A stretch of DNA of 64,000 bases from Xylocopa sonorina (taxonomy: Eukaryota > Arthropoda > Insecta > Hymenoptera > Apidae): positions 3,919,001 through 3,983,000 of the forward strand of contig NC_135198.1 in NCBI RefSeq assembly GCF_050948175.1. Direction: 5' to 3'. Shown in pieces: positions 48,997 through 62,569 of the stretch. The first letter of the stretch is position 1. The number at the start of each line of letters is the position of its first letter. The position numbers and the translations under genes are program-made. The notes beneath the pieces were generated by a model. The model was given only the letters and a program-made list of their open reading frames with translations, ran no database searches and had not been told where the DNA came from.

Positions 48997-51432
48997 TGTA
49001 TTTATAATTATTGTTTGATAATATTTGTTTCACGAGTAAAATTAAATTGTGTTTACTATTTTAGTATGTAGTTTGTACTTTTCACTTAGTTTTATGGTTC
49101 AGTCTTTAATTTCATTTAATGTTGCGATAATGAACGATGGCGGTTCTCACGATAGTGTTGCGACAAATGATATGCCTTAATTTTCTACTTATTCTGTGGA
49201 AATATCATCTCCACCGTAGCCAAAGGAGCTACGTCGCATCAGGGTGCGATATCGCATCTATAAAATCTTCCATGTCTGCTATGGAAGTGCTGCATTTATC
49301 CAGATCTGCATTTATGTTTAAAAATCTCTTTTATTAGCGTTGCGTGCTTAAATGATGGGTGTATAAATTAGCGTTGCGAATTAAAAAAAGCACCCTCAAG
49401 TGGCTGCTCGCGCATTGCTTTTTCCTGACACACCCCGCGAATTAGTGTTGCGAATTATAAAGAGTGCCACGATATGGTTGTTGTCGCGATTAACTTTGCT
49501 AATTTCTATTTCATTAAATTATTATTGCAAGTATATTGAAACATTTACCGCGATTAATTTTGAAGTATTCTTTATTTGACGTTATAATAAACTGATGACA
49601 CGGAAAAGAAAGAATACTTCATTAATGATATTTAAGGCCGGTAATAATGAGAGTCGATGGAGTGCTTTCGTCTTTTCACTTCTCTATCTCATATGTCTAC
49701 TGATCGAGCGTTTGTTATAAAATATTACAAAATGATATAGTTATTTTCTAGGAATAGATACTCTGGTTTTTGCAACCTCTCATTTAATGTTGATTCATGA
49801 TTGATATTAAAAATTCTATTGTGTGTTGTGTGTATCAGAATGCATAAGCATTAAAAATCGCAAAGTACATTAGAATACAGATTTCCTGTAAAATCGAAGT
49901 TAGTGTAGTTTAATAATACTTTTAAAAAATATTATTAAATTGGTAATATTTCACATTTGAGTAAAAAGCTTGCTTTTAAGCGAATCAAAATTTAATTAAT
50001 TTGACGAAAAGTAATAAGAACCGATTGTGTTTATTACGTGTTACATACATCATTTTTATGACGCTCTTTCGATAAAATGATGTTTTTCTATATCTGATTT
50101 GTGCTATTTGTTCGTCAAATTTTTGTAGAGTGTTACTAATCCATTGTACAAGTTTTTGTTGCAGATTATAGTTTTACAAAGATGAGGTCCATTTGATCGA
50201 AATAGTATAACATCATATGAAGTAATGCTACGAAGACGAAGGTATAATCATACACATATAATACTAATTGATATGAGTAATTATTACTTGTATCTGAATG
50301 GTACTTATATTTTCAATTAAGCTTATATTTTTCTGTATCAATTTTTATATGTAAATGTGTGTGTATATGAGTATGAGTGCTTCTATTCTTGAATATATAT
50401 TTTTGTGAAACTTGTTAACTCGTATATTACAATTTTTCTTATTGTACTTTTCTGTTCTAGATGTTGCAGCGTTTCCAGTTTTATTTTAGGTGTTCCAGTG
50501 ATTTTAGTTCTGTCGCGTTTTGTCGCCAGTTATATGTTGTCTCGCATCTTGTAAATTCGACCGCATTTGTTCATTTCTGCAAAGTCTTCTATTATATTCT
50601 TCCTTTCTTGCTGCAGAGCTTCTCCTCTGTGATTTGCTCTTTCAAGCACTTCGAGTTCACAAATACAAAGTACTTCATGTACTGTGTTCTCTTAGATCTT
50701 TGCATACGTAGGGTGGAACATTTTTAGATCTATTGATAGGCAGGAATCACTTCTTTTAAGTTGATATATATTCCTAGTTAGGTTGATTGGTTTGAAATTG
50801 AAATCAATTATTGGCTAGGCAGGGTATTTGTGCTTCCTTTCAGTTGTAAGAATCCTTTCTCGCGAAAATTCTTTACGAAACTCCTTCCATTGTGCGTTTG
50901 CATAGGGATCAAACATCGAACTCGTTGCAAATGTACATTAAAAGGAGGTTTTATTCAATGATATCTTGTATAAATAAGGAGGGTGGATGGGACGCGGTTA
51001 GGGTGGGTCTCCATTCGCAGCAACCTCCACGTGGTGAGACCCGGGTTCTATTTATTTAATATGTAATTACTAATTGCATCATATGGTGAAATGATACAAT
51101 TAAAAATTATTGAATTAATAATTAGAAGCCAATGGCTGCCATAGGTCAGTTTTGTTTAAATTGATTTAAAATAGCTTCAATAATTAATAAATTGATTTAG
51201 AATAGTTTCAATTAGATTGATTTAACTGCATCGATAGATAGAGGGAATATTATATTATAACTATTTGTATTATAGAAAACTTAACTTTTATTGTAATTTA
51301 TTGTACATTTTGCTAGTTTTAGTGCAATCTCTTGTACATTTCAATAGTTTTATTTCTATTTCTTGTATATTTCAGTAGTTTATTGTAATTTATTGGTGAT
51401 CTCGTTAGTTTTATTGCAGTGTTTTACATATT

Positions 51433-51833
51433 TCCCGCTTTAGAGATAAGAAAGAGAAAGATATACAAGAAAGTTATAAGAAAGAGTGAGACAGATGATA
51501 CCCACTCTACTTTAGAACCCTTGGCGCCATCTCTGTAAAAAGTGCTCAAACTGGTCGCACACAATTATCGACAGCGAAGTAAACTACTGAGAACAACTAG
51601 TGTCATCTCTACAGGAAGTACTGAAACTAATGCTCTTCTAGTTTCAGAACTTTTTCAGGAGATGGTACTAGTGCTTCAGTAGTTTACTTCACTGTTGATA
51701 ACGCTGTGCGACCAGTTTGAGCACTTTTCGCAGAGATAGCGCTTGGGGTTCCAGAGTAGGGTCGCTAAAATCTGTCTCACTCTTTCTTATAGCTTTCTTA
51801 TATATCTTTCCCTTTCTTACCTCTAAAGCGGGA
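51433..51833. repeat. Long near-perfect inverted repeat (foldback element)
   Basis: Two arms of about 190 bp, 51433-51628 and 51640-51833, are reverse complements with few mismatches around a loop near ATGCTCTTC. The ends are TCCCGCTTTAGAG and CTCTAAAGCGGGA. There is no ORF. Its form fits a foldback MITE; if transcribed it would make a long hairpin RNA. Confidence 0.9.
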
Positions 51834-54800
51834 GTTATAATTTATCGTACTCTTTCCATTCAATGAAAATTAAGAAATTTCTTTATTGAATATATGTAGT
51901 CATACGGACACTGCGGCTTTGCAGCATCCTCTATTTGCATTTAGTAAAATTGGTTGTTATAAATTTTTTGTGGAAAGTCGCGTTTAACGTTAAAAATGAA
52001 ATTATCCCTTTATGTGCTATGAACGCATATACAGTTCACCTGCAGTTTTCACCATTTCACACAAAATTTCTTTGCTTCCGTGCGGCGGAATAAAAAACTG
52101 ATTATATCACCAGAAAGCTTGGTGATCAATGAAGTTTTTGTGAAGTTTGCTGCCCTCGACGTCTGAAAATAATTAGTTAAATGGCACATCAATATTCTCG
52201 TAATTTACAAAGTTTGTCGTCTGAGTTAGCCTTCTGATAAGTTTAAGCTTTTATTACTCCACCTGTTTTCAAGTATTAGAGCAAAATAGAGACTATTATA
52301 ATAGCATATTTATTGCTCTTTTCAATATTCTTTGTCATTTTCTTGTAGGACTTACGCTTTGGAAAAAGCAATCACTGATATGATTGAAACTGCTACTTCT
52401 CTGGAAAAAACTACAATCCCAATTTTCCCCGGCATTTTTGCAATTCGAACCTAGGTTTATATGAATATTTTTGTTGCTTTTAAAGTGTAGTATCAGCCGT
52501 AAAAATTTGTCACACAAGTACCGAATCACCCTGTGTAATACACGCGATAAACTATATACCATTCAATATTTTCTGAGTATCCACGTACGCAGTCGTAGAG
52601 CGGCTAAATTATCCGGTTATTCCCACCGAAGTCACATCAAATTATTACGAACAATCGTTCGACAAACAGCATTCCTAGCTACCACCCACGTCATCCTTAT
52701 TATTACATCTGGTCGACAAAACTTTTCCGAAGGAACAATTCCGTGGGTGCCGTTGGCTTATCTATCACCCAGGGAAGAGTTCCTTTCCCTCCCCCTTAAT
52801 GTCCTTCGCGATACGACAATTTTCCGGAAAAATAGGATATTTCCTGTGAACGATATCCCACGCAAGCAGACCCGACATAATCCTCGATAGGCGTGCACGT
52901 AGGCCGTAACATAGTTCTTCTTCCTTCGCAGGAAGGGGTGCTTTTACATGCACGGGTATCCGTTGCGTAATAGTAAAGACACGTAGAGGGAAGATATCCT
53001 TGGGCCACCGAGAAATGATGCAGGAATTTACTTATTTTTCAAGTGAAAGAATTTTACCATTTCTCTCTTCCCGACGCTGTATTCCTCTTACGCCGTCATC
53101 GTTCAAAATCTGCGTTTATATTAATCAGTTGATACAGGCTTTATATTTTTATATACAGTGAGAGTCGACAGTAGACACGAAATTTATTGAGAAGTTCCTG
53201 TGCGAGCACATGTTGCATAAATTAAGTTCGAAACGCGGTTAGAGTTCGTTCACCACCTTCGAGCGTCTCTGGTAAGGGTGCCATTTGGGGAAAAACTGTG
53301 GAAGGGCTCGTAAAATCCCCTGTTCGGGCGTCGAATAATAATGTAACGCAGAAACGGCCGCGTCCAAGATCCAAGCAAATGTAGGTGGTGTACGGTCATT
53401 CTTCCTCGTCCTCCATCACTCTCGCAACAGCGTCTCCGACCCTCTTTCGTCGATGGTATTATTACTATTTGGGTCGCGGCAATGTGGCGCCGAGCGTCCT
53501 GACGCTCTCCGAGTACTTTTCACCAGCCATGCTTTCATTATTGCGCACCAACGATTTCTGCTCGTGGATTACAAGAACTTTATACGTTTATGCGTACTCG
53601 TTCTCCCTGCCCCCTTCTCCTCTAATAAAAATTCCAAAACGAACACGGAAAACAATGCAAAAGCTGGTTATTCTGCTTGAAAGTTCCTGTTCTTGGCTAA
53701 CTTTTATTTCCCATGCACGATGGACACTTAGCGTGCGAACAAAGTAGTTCAATTGCGTGCTCTGATATTTATTTGCCTCTCGCAATTATTATTTCAATAG
53801 AAATAGTAGATTATTTACTTAATTCACTGATACGAAAAAGTTTGTTTCTTTTCAGTTTTCATTGAAATATTTGGAACCATTTTCCATTCACGATCGTATC
53901 GTTAAATAGAATGCGTTTGTGTTAATCTTGTAGGCTTCAGATAGAATTTCTTAAATATCATTGCTCCAATATGGCGTACGTTGGTAGCAGCCATTTGAAC
54001 GAATAGTTAATTCACGATGATAAGCTGCAGACGGACGCTGATTGTTTGAAAATTTGTTGATTGCCTGCGAAAACGATATTCAACATGCATTGAACGTATG
54101 CCAAGGGCATTATCTGCATAACAGAGCGTTTCTCGAATTTCGAGGATAACTTGTTACTAGGCTAACGGATATCGTAACGCTGGTACGCTACCACTTTGGG
54201 CTTAAATTTATTAGTTTCCCGCGATGCCTTCCAATGCGCTTCGAACATAATAAAGATCTGCTACGCGTACACGTACAATAAACTAGCTTTAACTCGCAAT
54301 TGAATAATTTGGCTGCGCCGTTCAGCGAATTTAGAATTCACCGTCCAATGTTTATTACTAAAATATTAAACGCGTTTACCAGGATTTACATCCGAGGCTT
54401 CTAACCACGAGCGTACGCGTCCTCTGACGTAAAATGCCTCGATCATTCGCACCTTTTTACCGCATCATTATTTCCATATAAACTGTTATTGATATTTACG
54501 TTTTCGCAGATATTTTTCATCTAAAATGTAATCGTACCAGGCAAACATCTGTCGTTGAATCCTTTATTTCTCTTAACTGGAACGTTGTATTCTCACTTCA
54601 ATGGTATGCGAGATTAAAGAAAGACACACCACTTTAAGCCACCATTGTCAAATGACTCTGAATCGATTCAAATTGAGAAGAAACATACGCTGTACAAAAT
54701 AGATTAACTATTTTATTTACACAGTGCATTCAGAGTGAAAATTCATCTCCCTAAATTTAGTTTAATCACTTATTTCCCGCGTAAATTGTTGACAGTCACT

Positions 54801-57800
54801 CGAAGGCCACTTAACACTCATCGAAATGGGACGCCACATTTTTGTTTCGACCTGATGAGAGAACGGACAAAGACGAAGTTAGGGCACCAGTTTTAGACGA
54901 CCTCGAATCGATGTAAAAATCGTACAAAGAGAAGACGCGGCCCAAGAAGGTGGGCATGATGCTCTCTGTCCTCTCGTTTTATTTATAGGGAATTTCTGGG
55001 AACATTCTTAACCCAGTTTTAAGAAAGTGCTTTGAAAAAGGAAAAGAAAAGCATGTGGCGAGGTCACAATCATTAATTCGACTTCAATTACGAGGAGCAC
55101 ACTAAATACCACCCCGAGTACCACGCGTGCTCAACAACGAGCGAGGAAAGCGTAATGACGCCCAGCGAGCGCGTCGACGTTATTTTAAATCCAGGGCCTT
55201 ACCATTTCGTCAACGCCCACGCAAATTACCGTCAGCTGCCAGCAATTTTAACGGTGCTCACACAAAACACCGAATTCCACTACGCTCTATCGAAATTTTC
55301 GTTCAACGATCTTCAGTCACAGAGTTGGGAATTGAATTCTTCGTTTCGTTTTATTTTCGACCCGTAATTGGCGCCACAAGTGTGAGTCACACTCTGTAAC
55401 TCGTGGTTGTAAAGCAGAGGGTTAATTCACGGATGGCGTAGCAATGATATTTATGCAGCCGCGAGACAGCTTGAATATACACTGTAAATAAAGCGAGCGA
55501 AAGAACCGGAAACTTTGCGCTCCTCTTTTTCAACAATGTCTTCTCTTTCACCACTTTGCGGTGATTTAAAGTCCTAGCAAGTAGTATTTGAATTTCGTTC
55601 TCCTTTAGTCTGTCACCGTTTTCGAATGAAAATATAAATGAAAAGGATCCTATAAATCACTTTAGCTAATTTAAAATATGTAGTAAATTAAATATGAATT
55701 AAAATTCAAGTTTATGAATGAAGCAGAGGGTACGAATCGAAAGTAGGTTTACTTGTCCAAGGGTTATCATTTTTTAAAGAATATGGAGAATACTGAAGAA
55801 GATAAATAGTAGAATGGATTATGTTGAATGATGAAAAAAAGAGGATTTTGTGGTAGAATCTTCTGGTAATTGGTAAATCCAAAACTGAGCTAGACGGCGA
55901 CGTTCGTGTCCTGGATAGACGCCGTGGCGCCGGACGTCTCTCGTTCTCATCTTTTTCCTTCTTCATCATGCTTTCTTTACCGTACCGATTTTACAGAAAA
56001 ACGCAGTATACGCGTAACTGTTTGCGCGCAGCGAAGAAAATGACTAAACTACGATTAATGATGCTGTCTAAACAAGAAATGCATTACAATTTCACCAGTT
56101 TCCAAAACTTCTTCCCGTGTTTATAATTGAAGAGAATCGTTCTCAGAAGCCATTCCAGAGGGGAACTATTATTAAATATTAATTGGCTGATGAAATCGTA
56201 AACAACGCAGACTGAAAGCTAATAATACCGGTTTTCTTCGTTTATTGAAAATATTTTATATTTAGAAAAATTTAGTAATATCTCGCAAGCTGATATTGAT
56301 AAAATTGCACGCATCAGAATATAAAATATATTCTAAACTAATGTTAAAGGATAGAATATTTGTAAATCAAGAAGTAATACGCGACGACTAAAAAAGGAAT
56401 AGCACATTTTTGTTGCTAGAGATTAATTAAAATCGAACATTTCATATATCATGACCTAAAATATCACGTGAAAGAGATAACTATATTACTTTTAACGTAG
56501 AGGAGATAATCATGTAATAATTTCATACATGTACTTTTCCTTTAGAAGTAAAAGCTGTAATCGAAATGTTCAACCTAAAGATAACAGGAAAGTAAATATG
56601 ATAAATAATATAGACATAATGGAAAATTTATAGGGATGATTAAATTCATTGGAAATTTTCTTTAACAGATAGCATAAAATCTCATTTTTTAAATATTATT
56701 TATTTGAAAAAATTGTCAATTAGAGTTATTCCACATATGGAGTGATAAATAAAAAAAAAGTATAATTGCATATTATCAATTAAAAATTTTCCTTCGCAGT
56801 AACCACAGAAGCCGTGATTTTTTAGCGACGAAATCATATTAAAACAATTTAATGTTTCGAATAATTTCGACCGAACGTATCGACGTGCGTCATCCTATAA
56901 AAATAACGAGCTATGTATTGTTTTCTCATGGACACACAGCTAACTTTAATTAGGCTAATAGATAATTAACGTCCTTCGACGTGTCTACACTTTCATTACC
57001 CTGTCAGCAATTTATACGGTTCTCTTCAGCGGTTCGTTACTTGGGTGCGAACTTCGAGGGATACTGTTTGGAATTCTTGCCAAACGGGATCTGAATGTGT
57101 TTTCCACATGAATTGTACACAAAAAGTATTCCCTCTGATGAGCGTGATGCGATCAATGGTACGTGTAAATGGCACGCTCGATTAAACACGCGTGTACATC
57201 ATTAAACGTAGTCACGGATGGGGCGTCGACTGTGCAATAACCTGTGTTAGGCGATATTGTTTAGCGATTGTGCAACAGGTGTCATATAATATTAACTGTG
57301 GAACTAATGATGAATAAAATTGGCCAATTTATTTGAAAAAGGACCAAGAAAGATATTTAACGTAACACTGTATTTAAACATATCGCAAGTACTCTTTTCA
57401 AATATATTTTTGGGAAAAAATATAAAAATTCTTATCTATAGGACATATAATAAAATCTGATATAAATATTGCTCATTGCGGGTGTTATCCACTCCTAAAA
57501 TTAATTTCCTGGTTAGCTCTTGACTAATAAAAATACATAGATATGCTTTAAGCCAAACTGTAAAAACAAATAAACAAGTTATTGATTACAGAATCCTTTC
57601 GCCTACTTATATAATTAATATGAATTCGATATCCCAGTTGTTGAATTAAAAATGGTACTGAATCAATCCAATCGCTCAACACGGCAATTCTATTCACTCG
57701 AATTCACCAGATCGAACAAATACATGATAAAACTATTTTCTATATTCTCCAGCACTAGTATACGGATGAAATATTGGCCAATAATGAGGGTGAAGAAAAT

Positions 57801-58250
57801 ACGAAAAAGCTCATAATGGCGGCATCGCACGACTGTTCAGCCATGTTGATTTACGTTTACGACGCTGTTAAACGAGAAAGGGACGATTTCGGGGAACAAT
57901 GGGACGCGAGGAGGAATTGACAACTGCGTCGCGGGATGCAACGATGCTGATCTATTGACGTGGATCCGTAGGTGGGATCCAGAGGGGAAAAGTATGCTAA
58001 ATCCACGCGATTACGCGATCCGCGGCGGAGAGGCGAAAAACAGAGCGGAATGGAGAAGTGAGGGAGCGGAGTGGCGTGGTGAGTGGCAAACTTCGCAATC
58101 TCATACTCGCGATCAGGCTGTCGACTCGACGACAACCCCTCCTTGTGCCAGTGCTTCACCCTTCGTCACGCATCGCAGTTTGCGTTCTGCTTCCCGAGAG
58201 TAAACTTCTTCAGGCGAAAGGTTCCGACTCCGAGCCGAGCTACTTCCGGA
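51834..58250. other. Intergenic desert and 5' flank of Ly6 gene C
   Basis: Over 6 kb with no supported gene. ORFs at 52.5-52.9, 53.4-53.7 and 55.1-55.4 kb overlap in several frames without any family motif or splice partners. The last 400 bp are GC-rich and likely hold the promoter and 5' UTR of Ly6 gene C. Confidence 0.45.
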
Positions 58251-61200
58251 ATGTATCGAAGAATCTCAGTGTTAATCGTTGGCCTCGCGCTCGTCTCGGT
58301 GGTTCGTTCAGGTGATTATTTTCGATCATTTTTCCATCCAAGTAGATTATTTTCCAATTGGATTTTCCGAGAACGGATCTCTATTTTTCTCGAGCATGGT
58401 GAAATGTTGGTGGATATTCTAACCAAAGTTTGCCAGACAGAGTGGTAACGCTTGTTTAGTTACTCGTCGGTAGTTGAAGGAACATGGCTGGTTGAGGGTG
58501 TTTACGTTGTTGTTAACAGTTAGAGTGTTAGTAGAGAGCATTTTTCCGTTATGCATCTTGCATTAGTTTCATGCTGTGATTTACACGTTTCACATTTCTT
58601 GCTGTTCTATAATTAACTGAAATATTTGCAATGTATAACAAGTCAGAGCAGAAAGAGATCGTGTAGCACGTTACCCATATCTTACGTGCTAATTTTATTT
58701 ACGTATTTTATGCATGGCTCTGAACTGTCAACGATACAATAACAATTATTCTAGTACGTTTTTTAATGTATTATTTTTGATCCAGAGAAATTTTTATTAT
58801 CCTTATTCCAATTATATTCGAAGAGGACGAGTTGTTTAATAATATCTTATCATTTATTTTATCTTGAAATACGTTATTCGTGAAAAGTTATTCGCAAATT
58901 TATAAAATTTTCCACACTTTTTAATAGCACAGAAGACTGCATTGTGACGTTATTGAATCAATTCGCAAGTATAAGTAATTAGTACAATTCTAAAATGGCA
59001 CTTGTTAAATATGAACATTGGCAGTTCACCTTGAGTGTAAATCACAGTTAATTTGAAAATTTTAACAATGTCTGCAACTTGATACGGGAATTATCCCTTT
59101 AAAACGCGTAGCAATTTTTATTTTATTAACCAGACTATTTCGCAGATGCTCGAGGATACATGTTTCACAGACTATCGCTTACAATTATTTTCGATTACAT
59201 ACAACAAAATTATTTTTAATTATATATTTATACAGAGTGTTAAAAAGTGTGCAGTTAGAAAGAATATTTGTATAATATATAGACGAGTATATATCCGGTC
59301 CCTTTTTACCCTTTTCAGTAGCAAGGCTTTAAAAATGTAAATTTGTGGCGCCTACCACTCAGCAATCTGCCACACACAACCCACTTCTATACCACTTTAT
59401 CGCCAATAAAAAGCCGAGCACGAAATCGTATATTTTCCAATATAAAAACTATTACATTGTTTTACGAATATTCATATTCTATTAGCATGTAATAATATCA
59501 CTCACGTTGCCATATTAAATATAATAAATTCTTATATATTATACACAATAATTAAAAAATAAAATGAGTACAAAAATCTTATCTTATAACATAGAGTACT
59601 TGACATATTATTAAAACTTCAATTGTAAATTTATAAAAATAATCTAATGACCAAAATTTTCATTTGTCAAGCTTATAAATACCAAGTAACAAAGCAATAA
59701 TTCTTATGTCGCATATAATAATTCTATTGCATACTCGTTAATAATGTGAACAATTTTTTACAAACGTTACACGTGTAAGACATTCAAGAACAATGATCGT
59801 GGCGAGGCCAGAGAAAATTCCTATCCCTTGTTCACCAGTACATCGAATCGATCCTAACTAATTTAAAACCAGAAGGGTAGTAGGTTAACTGTGGTTTGTC
59901 GAACTGCAAGTCAGAGGGGTGAGTAGCGTCGCGACTCTTGGCGCCCACGATACTGCGACCCAAATAATACCTACATAGAACAAGAACATGCGTGTGTCTG
60001 GAAAGGAATCGTTGGAAACGTACTCCCGATTATAAACATTCCGGGTATACATGCGGAACGTAAGTTTCGCCCGTTGGCTCGTTAGAATTATATGCGACAC
60101 TCGGAAGGGTTCCAGCGTCGAAGGGGCGTCTACCAGGCGCCGAAGGGAATGGATTATTTACTTCCTGCGGGAAACAAAGAATGGATGGGTCGAAACGAAC
60201 TATGATCCAGAAGAATGGCTGCCATATTTCTCCACGAAAATACGTGTGCAACATTATCGTTCGATTCCTGTATATCCTCGGATACGATGGCGCGCTTGGC
60301 GCCATTAAGTACACTAGGGGCGCATAACTGCGAACGATACATCGAATCAATTTTCGAACTCGTATTTCATTCGTATTTCTACGTTACGTTCCATTCGTAT
60401 ATACAGTTCCCTTCTTTCGAGTTTGTATCGGGTGTACTATTTTATAAATAATGTTCCATGGTATATCTTTATCACGAATCGACATGCTTCACCGACGAAA
60501 TGCAAAGGGTTGCCTGTGAAAGTAATGTTTCTGTCAAAAATTGATACTTTTAATATCGTACAACGAAGCAAACATAATTTTTATTTAATATCGATTCCAC
60601 AGAAACCTATTCTTAAGTAAGATCTCATATTTCACAGAGGAAAATCTGAAATGCTACATGTGCACCTCGTTGACACATACTGGCTGCGATAAAGATCCGC
60701 AGGCATCTAATATTCTACCTGTTGAATGCACCTTAAACCACATGGAGGAATGGGAACAAAAAATGAAAGACCACCAAATTTTCGGCTCGATGCCTGCGAT
60801 TTTCGAGGTTGACAATTCGCAGCATCATCCGGTTGCCGTTCCAATGGCTTGTGCCAAAATGGTCATCAAAGGTAAATTGTCGATCCACAATTTACTAAAT
60901 TCTTAGTCACCACAGTGCACGAATAATTCGTAGAGGAATAACGCAACTCGTGTGTGCGAGCAAAAAAGAGTTAAGCCGAGAGGAATAGAAAGTAAATCAA
61001 TAAGAACGGAAAAGTTTGTCACGTTTACGTTCTAAATATTTGAATTGTCTATTTACCAGTGAACCTGAAGGAGGTGGTCATAAGAACCTGTCAGACTGCG
61101 AAGACGGAAACGCTCGACCCCTGCAGGGCCATATCGGGGAAGTTGCCCGGTTCCATTTCGAGCTTGGAGCAATGCGAGCTCTGCAGCCAGGATGCTTGCA

Positions 61201-61292
61201 ACAGCTCGATTCAAATCTCGCCGACGATCTTTCTCACTTTATTATCCACCCTCGGAGCTATGCTATTGGGTGGTTTGTTTAACAGCGCGTAA
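58251..61292 (+). CDS. Ly6/uPAR three-finger GPI-anchored protein (gene C)
   Basis: Exons 58251-58311, 60638-60871 and 61060-61292 with phase-1 introns give 175 residues. Signal peptide MYRRISVLIVGLALVSVVRS; mature ENLKCYMCTSLTHTGC, then VECTLNHMEEWEQK, PMACAKMVIK, IRTCQTAKTETLDPC and LEQCELCSQDACN. Ten cysteines follow the family order. The loop before the fifth cysteine is long (about 45 residues), an enlarged finger compared with genes A and B. The C-terminus PTIFLTLLSTLGAMLLGGLF fits a GPI signal. Intron 1 is 2.3 kb. The family is firm; no ortholog is assigned. Confidence 0.9.
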
Positions 61293-62082
61293 CCTTCGCG
61301 CGCTTAATTATGCGATTGATTGCGACGCTCCGCGGAGACGCGTCGCGATTGATTCATAGCGCGTTCCAAAAAGTTGGAAACAGAAGCACACAGACATACA
61401 CATGTATACATCGATGTTCGATGTCGTTCCACAAATTTGAATCGTACGATAGATACTTTGCTGGTGTCAGACGAGAAACAGGAAGCAGGTTACAAAATTT
61501 CTTGTCTTTTACATTTTTCTACAGTTCTGTTCGCTTGCGTCTCCTGCGGGTGAGAATCGTTGGAACGTAAAGTCACAAGTTTGTTTTTTAATTAGACTCA
61601 TCGTAGCGTACTAAAGGAATATTTTCTAAATCGGTTTGCGTGGTGATCTCAATTTTATTTGCGTAATTAGTACGTTTCTGTCTTGTTTCTTCTCGCGTCA
61701 AAAAATGCGTATGGCTATTAATTCGATTCACACGTATCATATTGTAAGGTTAAATTGGCCAGCAAAATTTTTTACATCGCGTTCGAAACGTACGTGTCTG
61801 TAGCGTTGTATTTAAACAATCGTGCAATGATCATTGCCTGTATGCGTGTTCACTGTATGAAAAAATTGACTCGATCGTTCTGATGCTATTACAGAATTGC
61901 ATCCGCGATTGCATTCGTTAAACGCACGTCCTTATAAGCGTAAAGAAGCGAATACATGTATATTCTATACGTACATAAACACGTATATTGTACAAACCAA
62001 GAGGCTTATAAAATATAAATTGTAATAATACCGAGCTTCACAAGGCCGAATATAATATTACCGCGCAGAACTAATTACGAGC

Positions 62083-62088
62083 AATAAA
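62083..62088 (+). terminator. Poly(A) signal of Ly6 gene C
   Basis: AATAAA lies about 790 bp after the stop codon; the stretch between holds no supported gene and is probably 3' UTR. Confidence 0.45.
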
Positions 62089-62569
62089 ATGTATGTATAT
62101 CGAGCGATCCTGCTGTCTTAATGTTAAAATATTCAATCTGGAATGCTCCCGACGGACATTCGCGAGTGCTTGGATTAGCAATAATTTTCAGAGTTTGTAC
62201 ATACGCACATCTCGTGGAACGTATGCAATCGTTAAGATTCACTGATTGTAATAAAAAAATTCCTTATTTGCGGAAATAAACGTTATCGAACGAAAAAAAG
62301 AGAAGACGTTAGGTGTTTGAATCTAAGTTTCATGAGATTTAAATAGGAATCGTATTTTGGACGTGCAATTTGATTTTTAGTTCAATTAAAACTGACTGCA
62401 GTGGTATTAATGGTATCGTGGTTTGTACCATTTTATATGCAAAAGTGAGATTACGCATGTGCCACTTAACATGTTACGAGGTATGCTACAGTACTTTTGT
62501 TGTCATAGATAAGATAACAGGTAATGACATGATTTGAAGGCGGTACATAGTTCCCAAGGTGGAACCAAC

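Noticed and set aside
50461..50727. 88-codon + strand ORF after a good acceptor, and a coiled-coil-like minus frame
   Set aside because: Neither frame has partners; the minus frame has a stop in the middle. Possibly an old element remnant, not reported as a gene.
51000..51050. Stem GGGTCTC ... GAGACCC followed by GGGTTC, looking like part of a tRNA
   Set aside because: No T-loop GGTTCRA, no acceptor stem pairing and no anticodon arm in place.
55007..55425. TTAACCC ... GGGTTAA pair as a fourth MITE
   Set aside because: Complementarity stops after the first seven or eight bases, so chance cannot be excluded.
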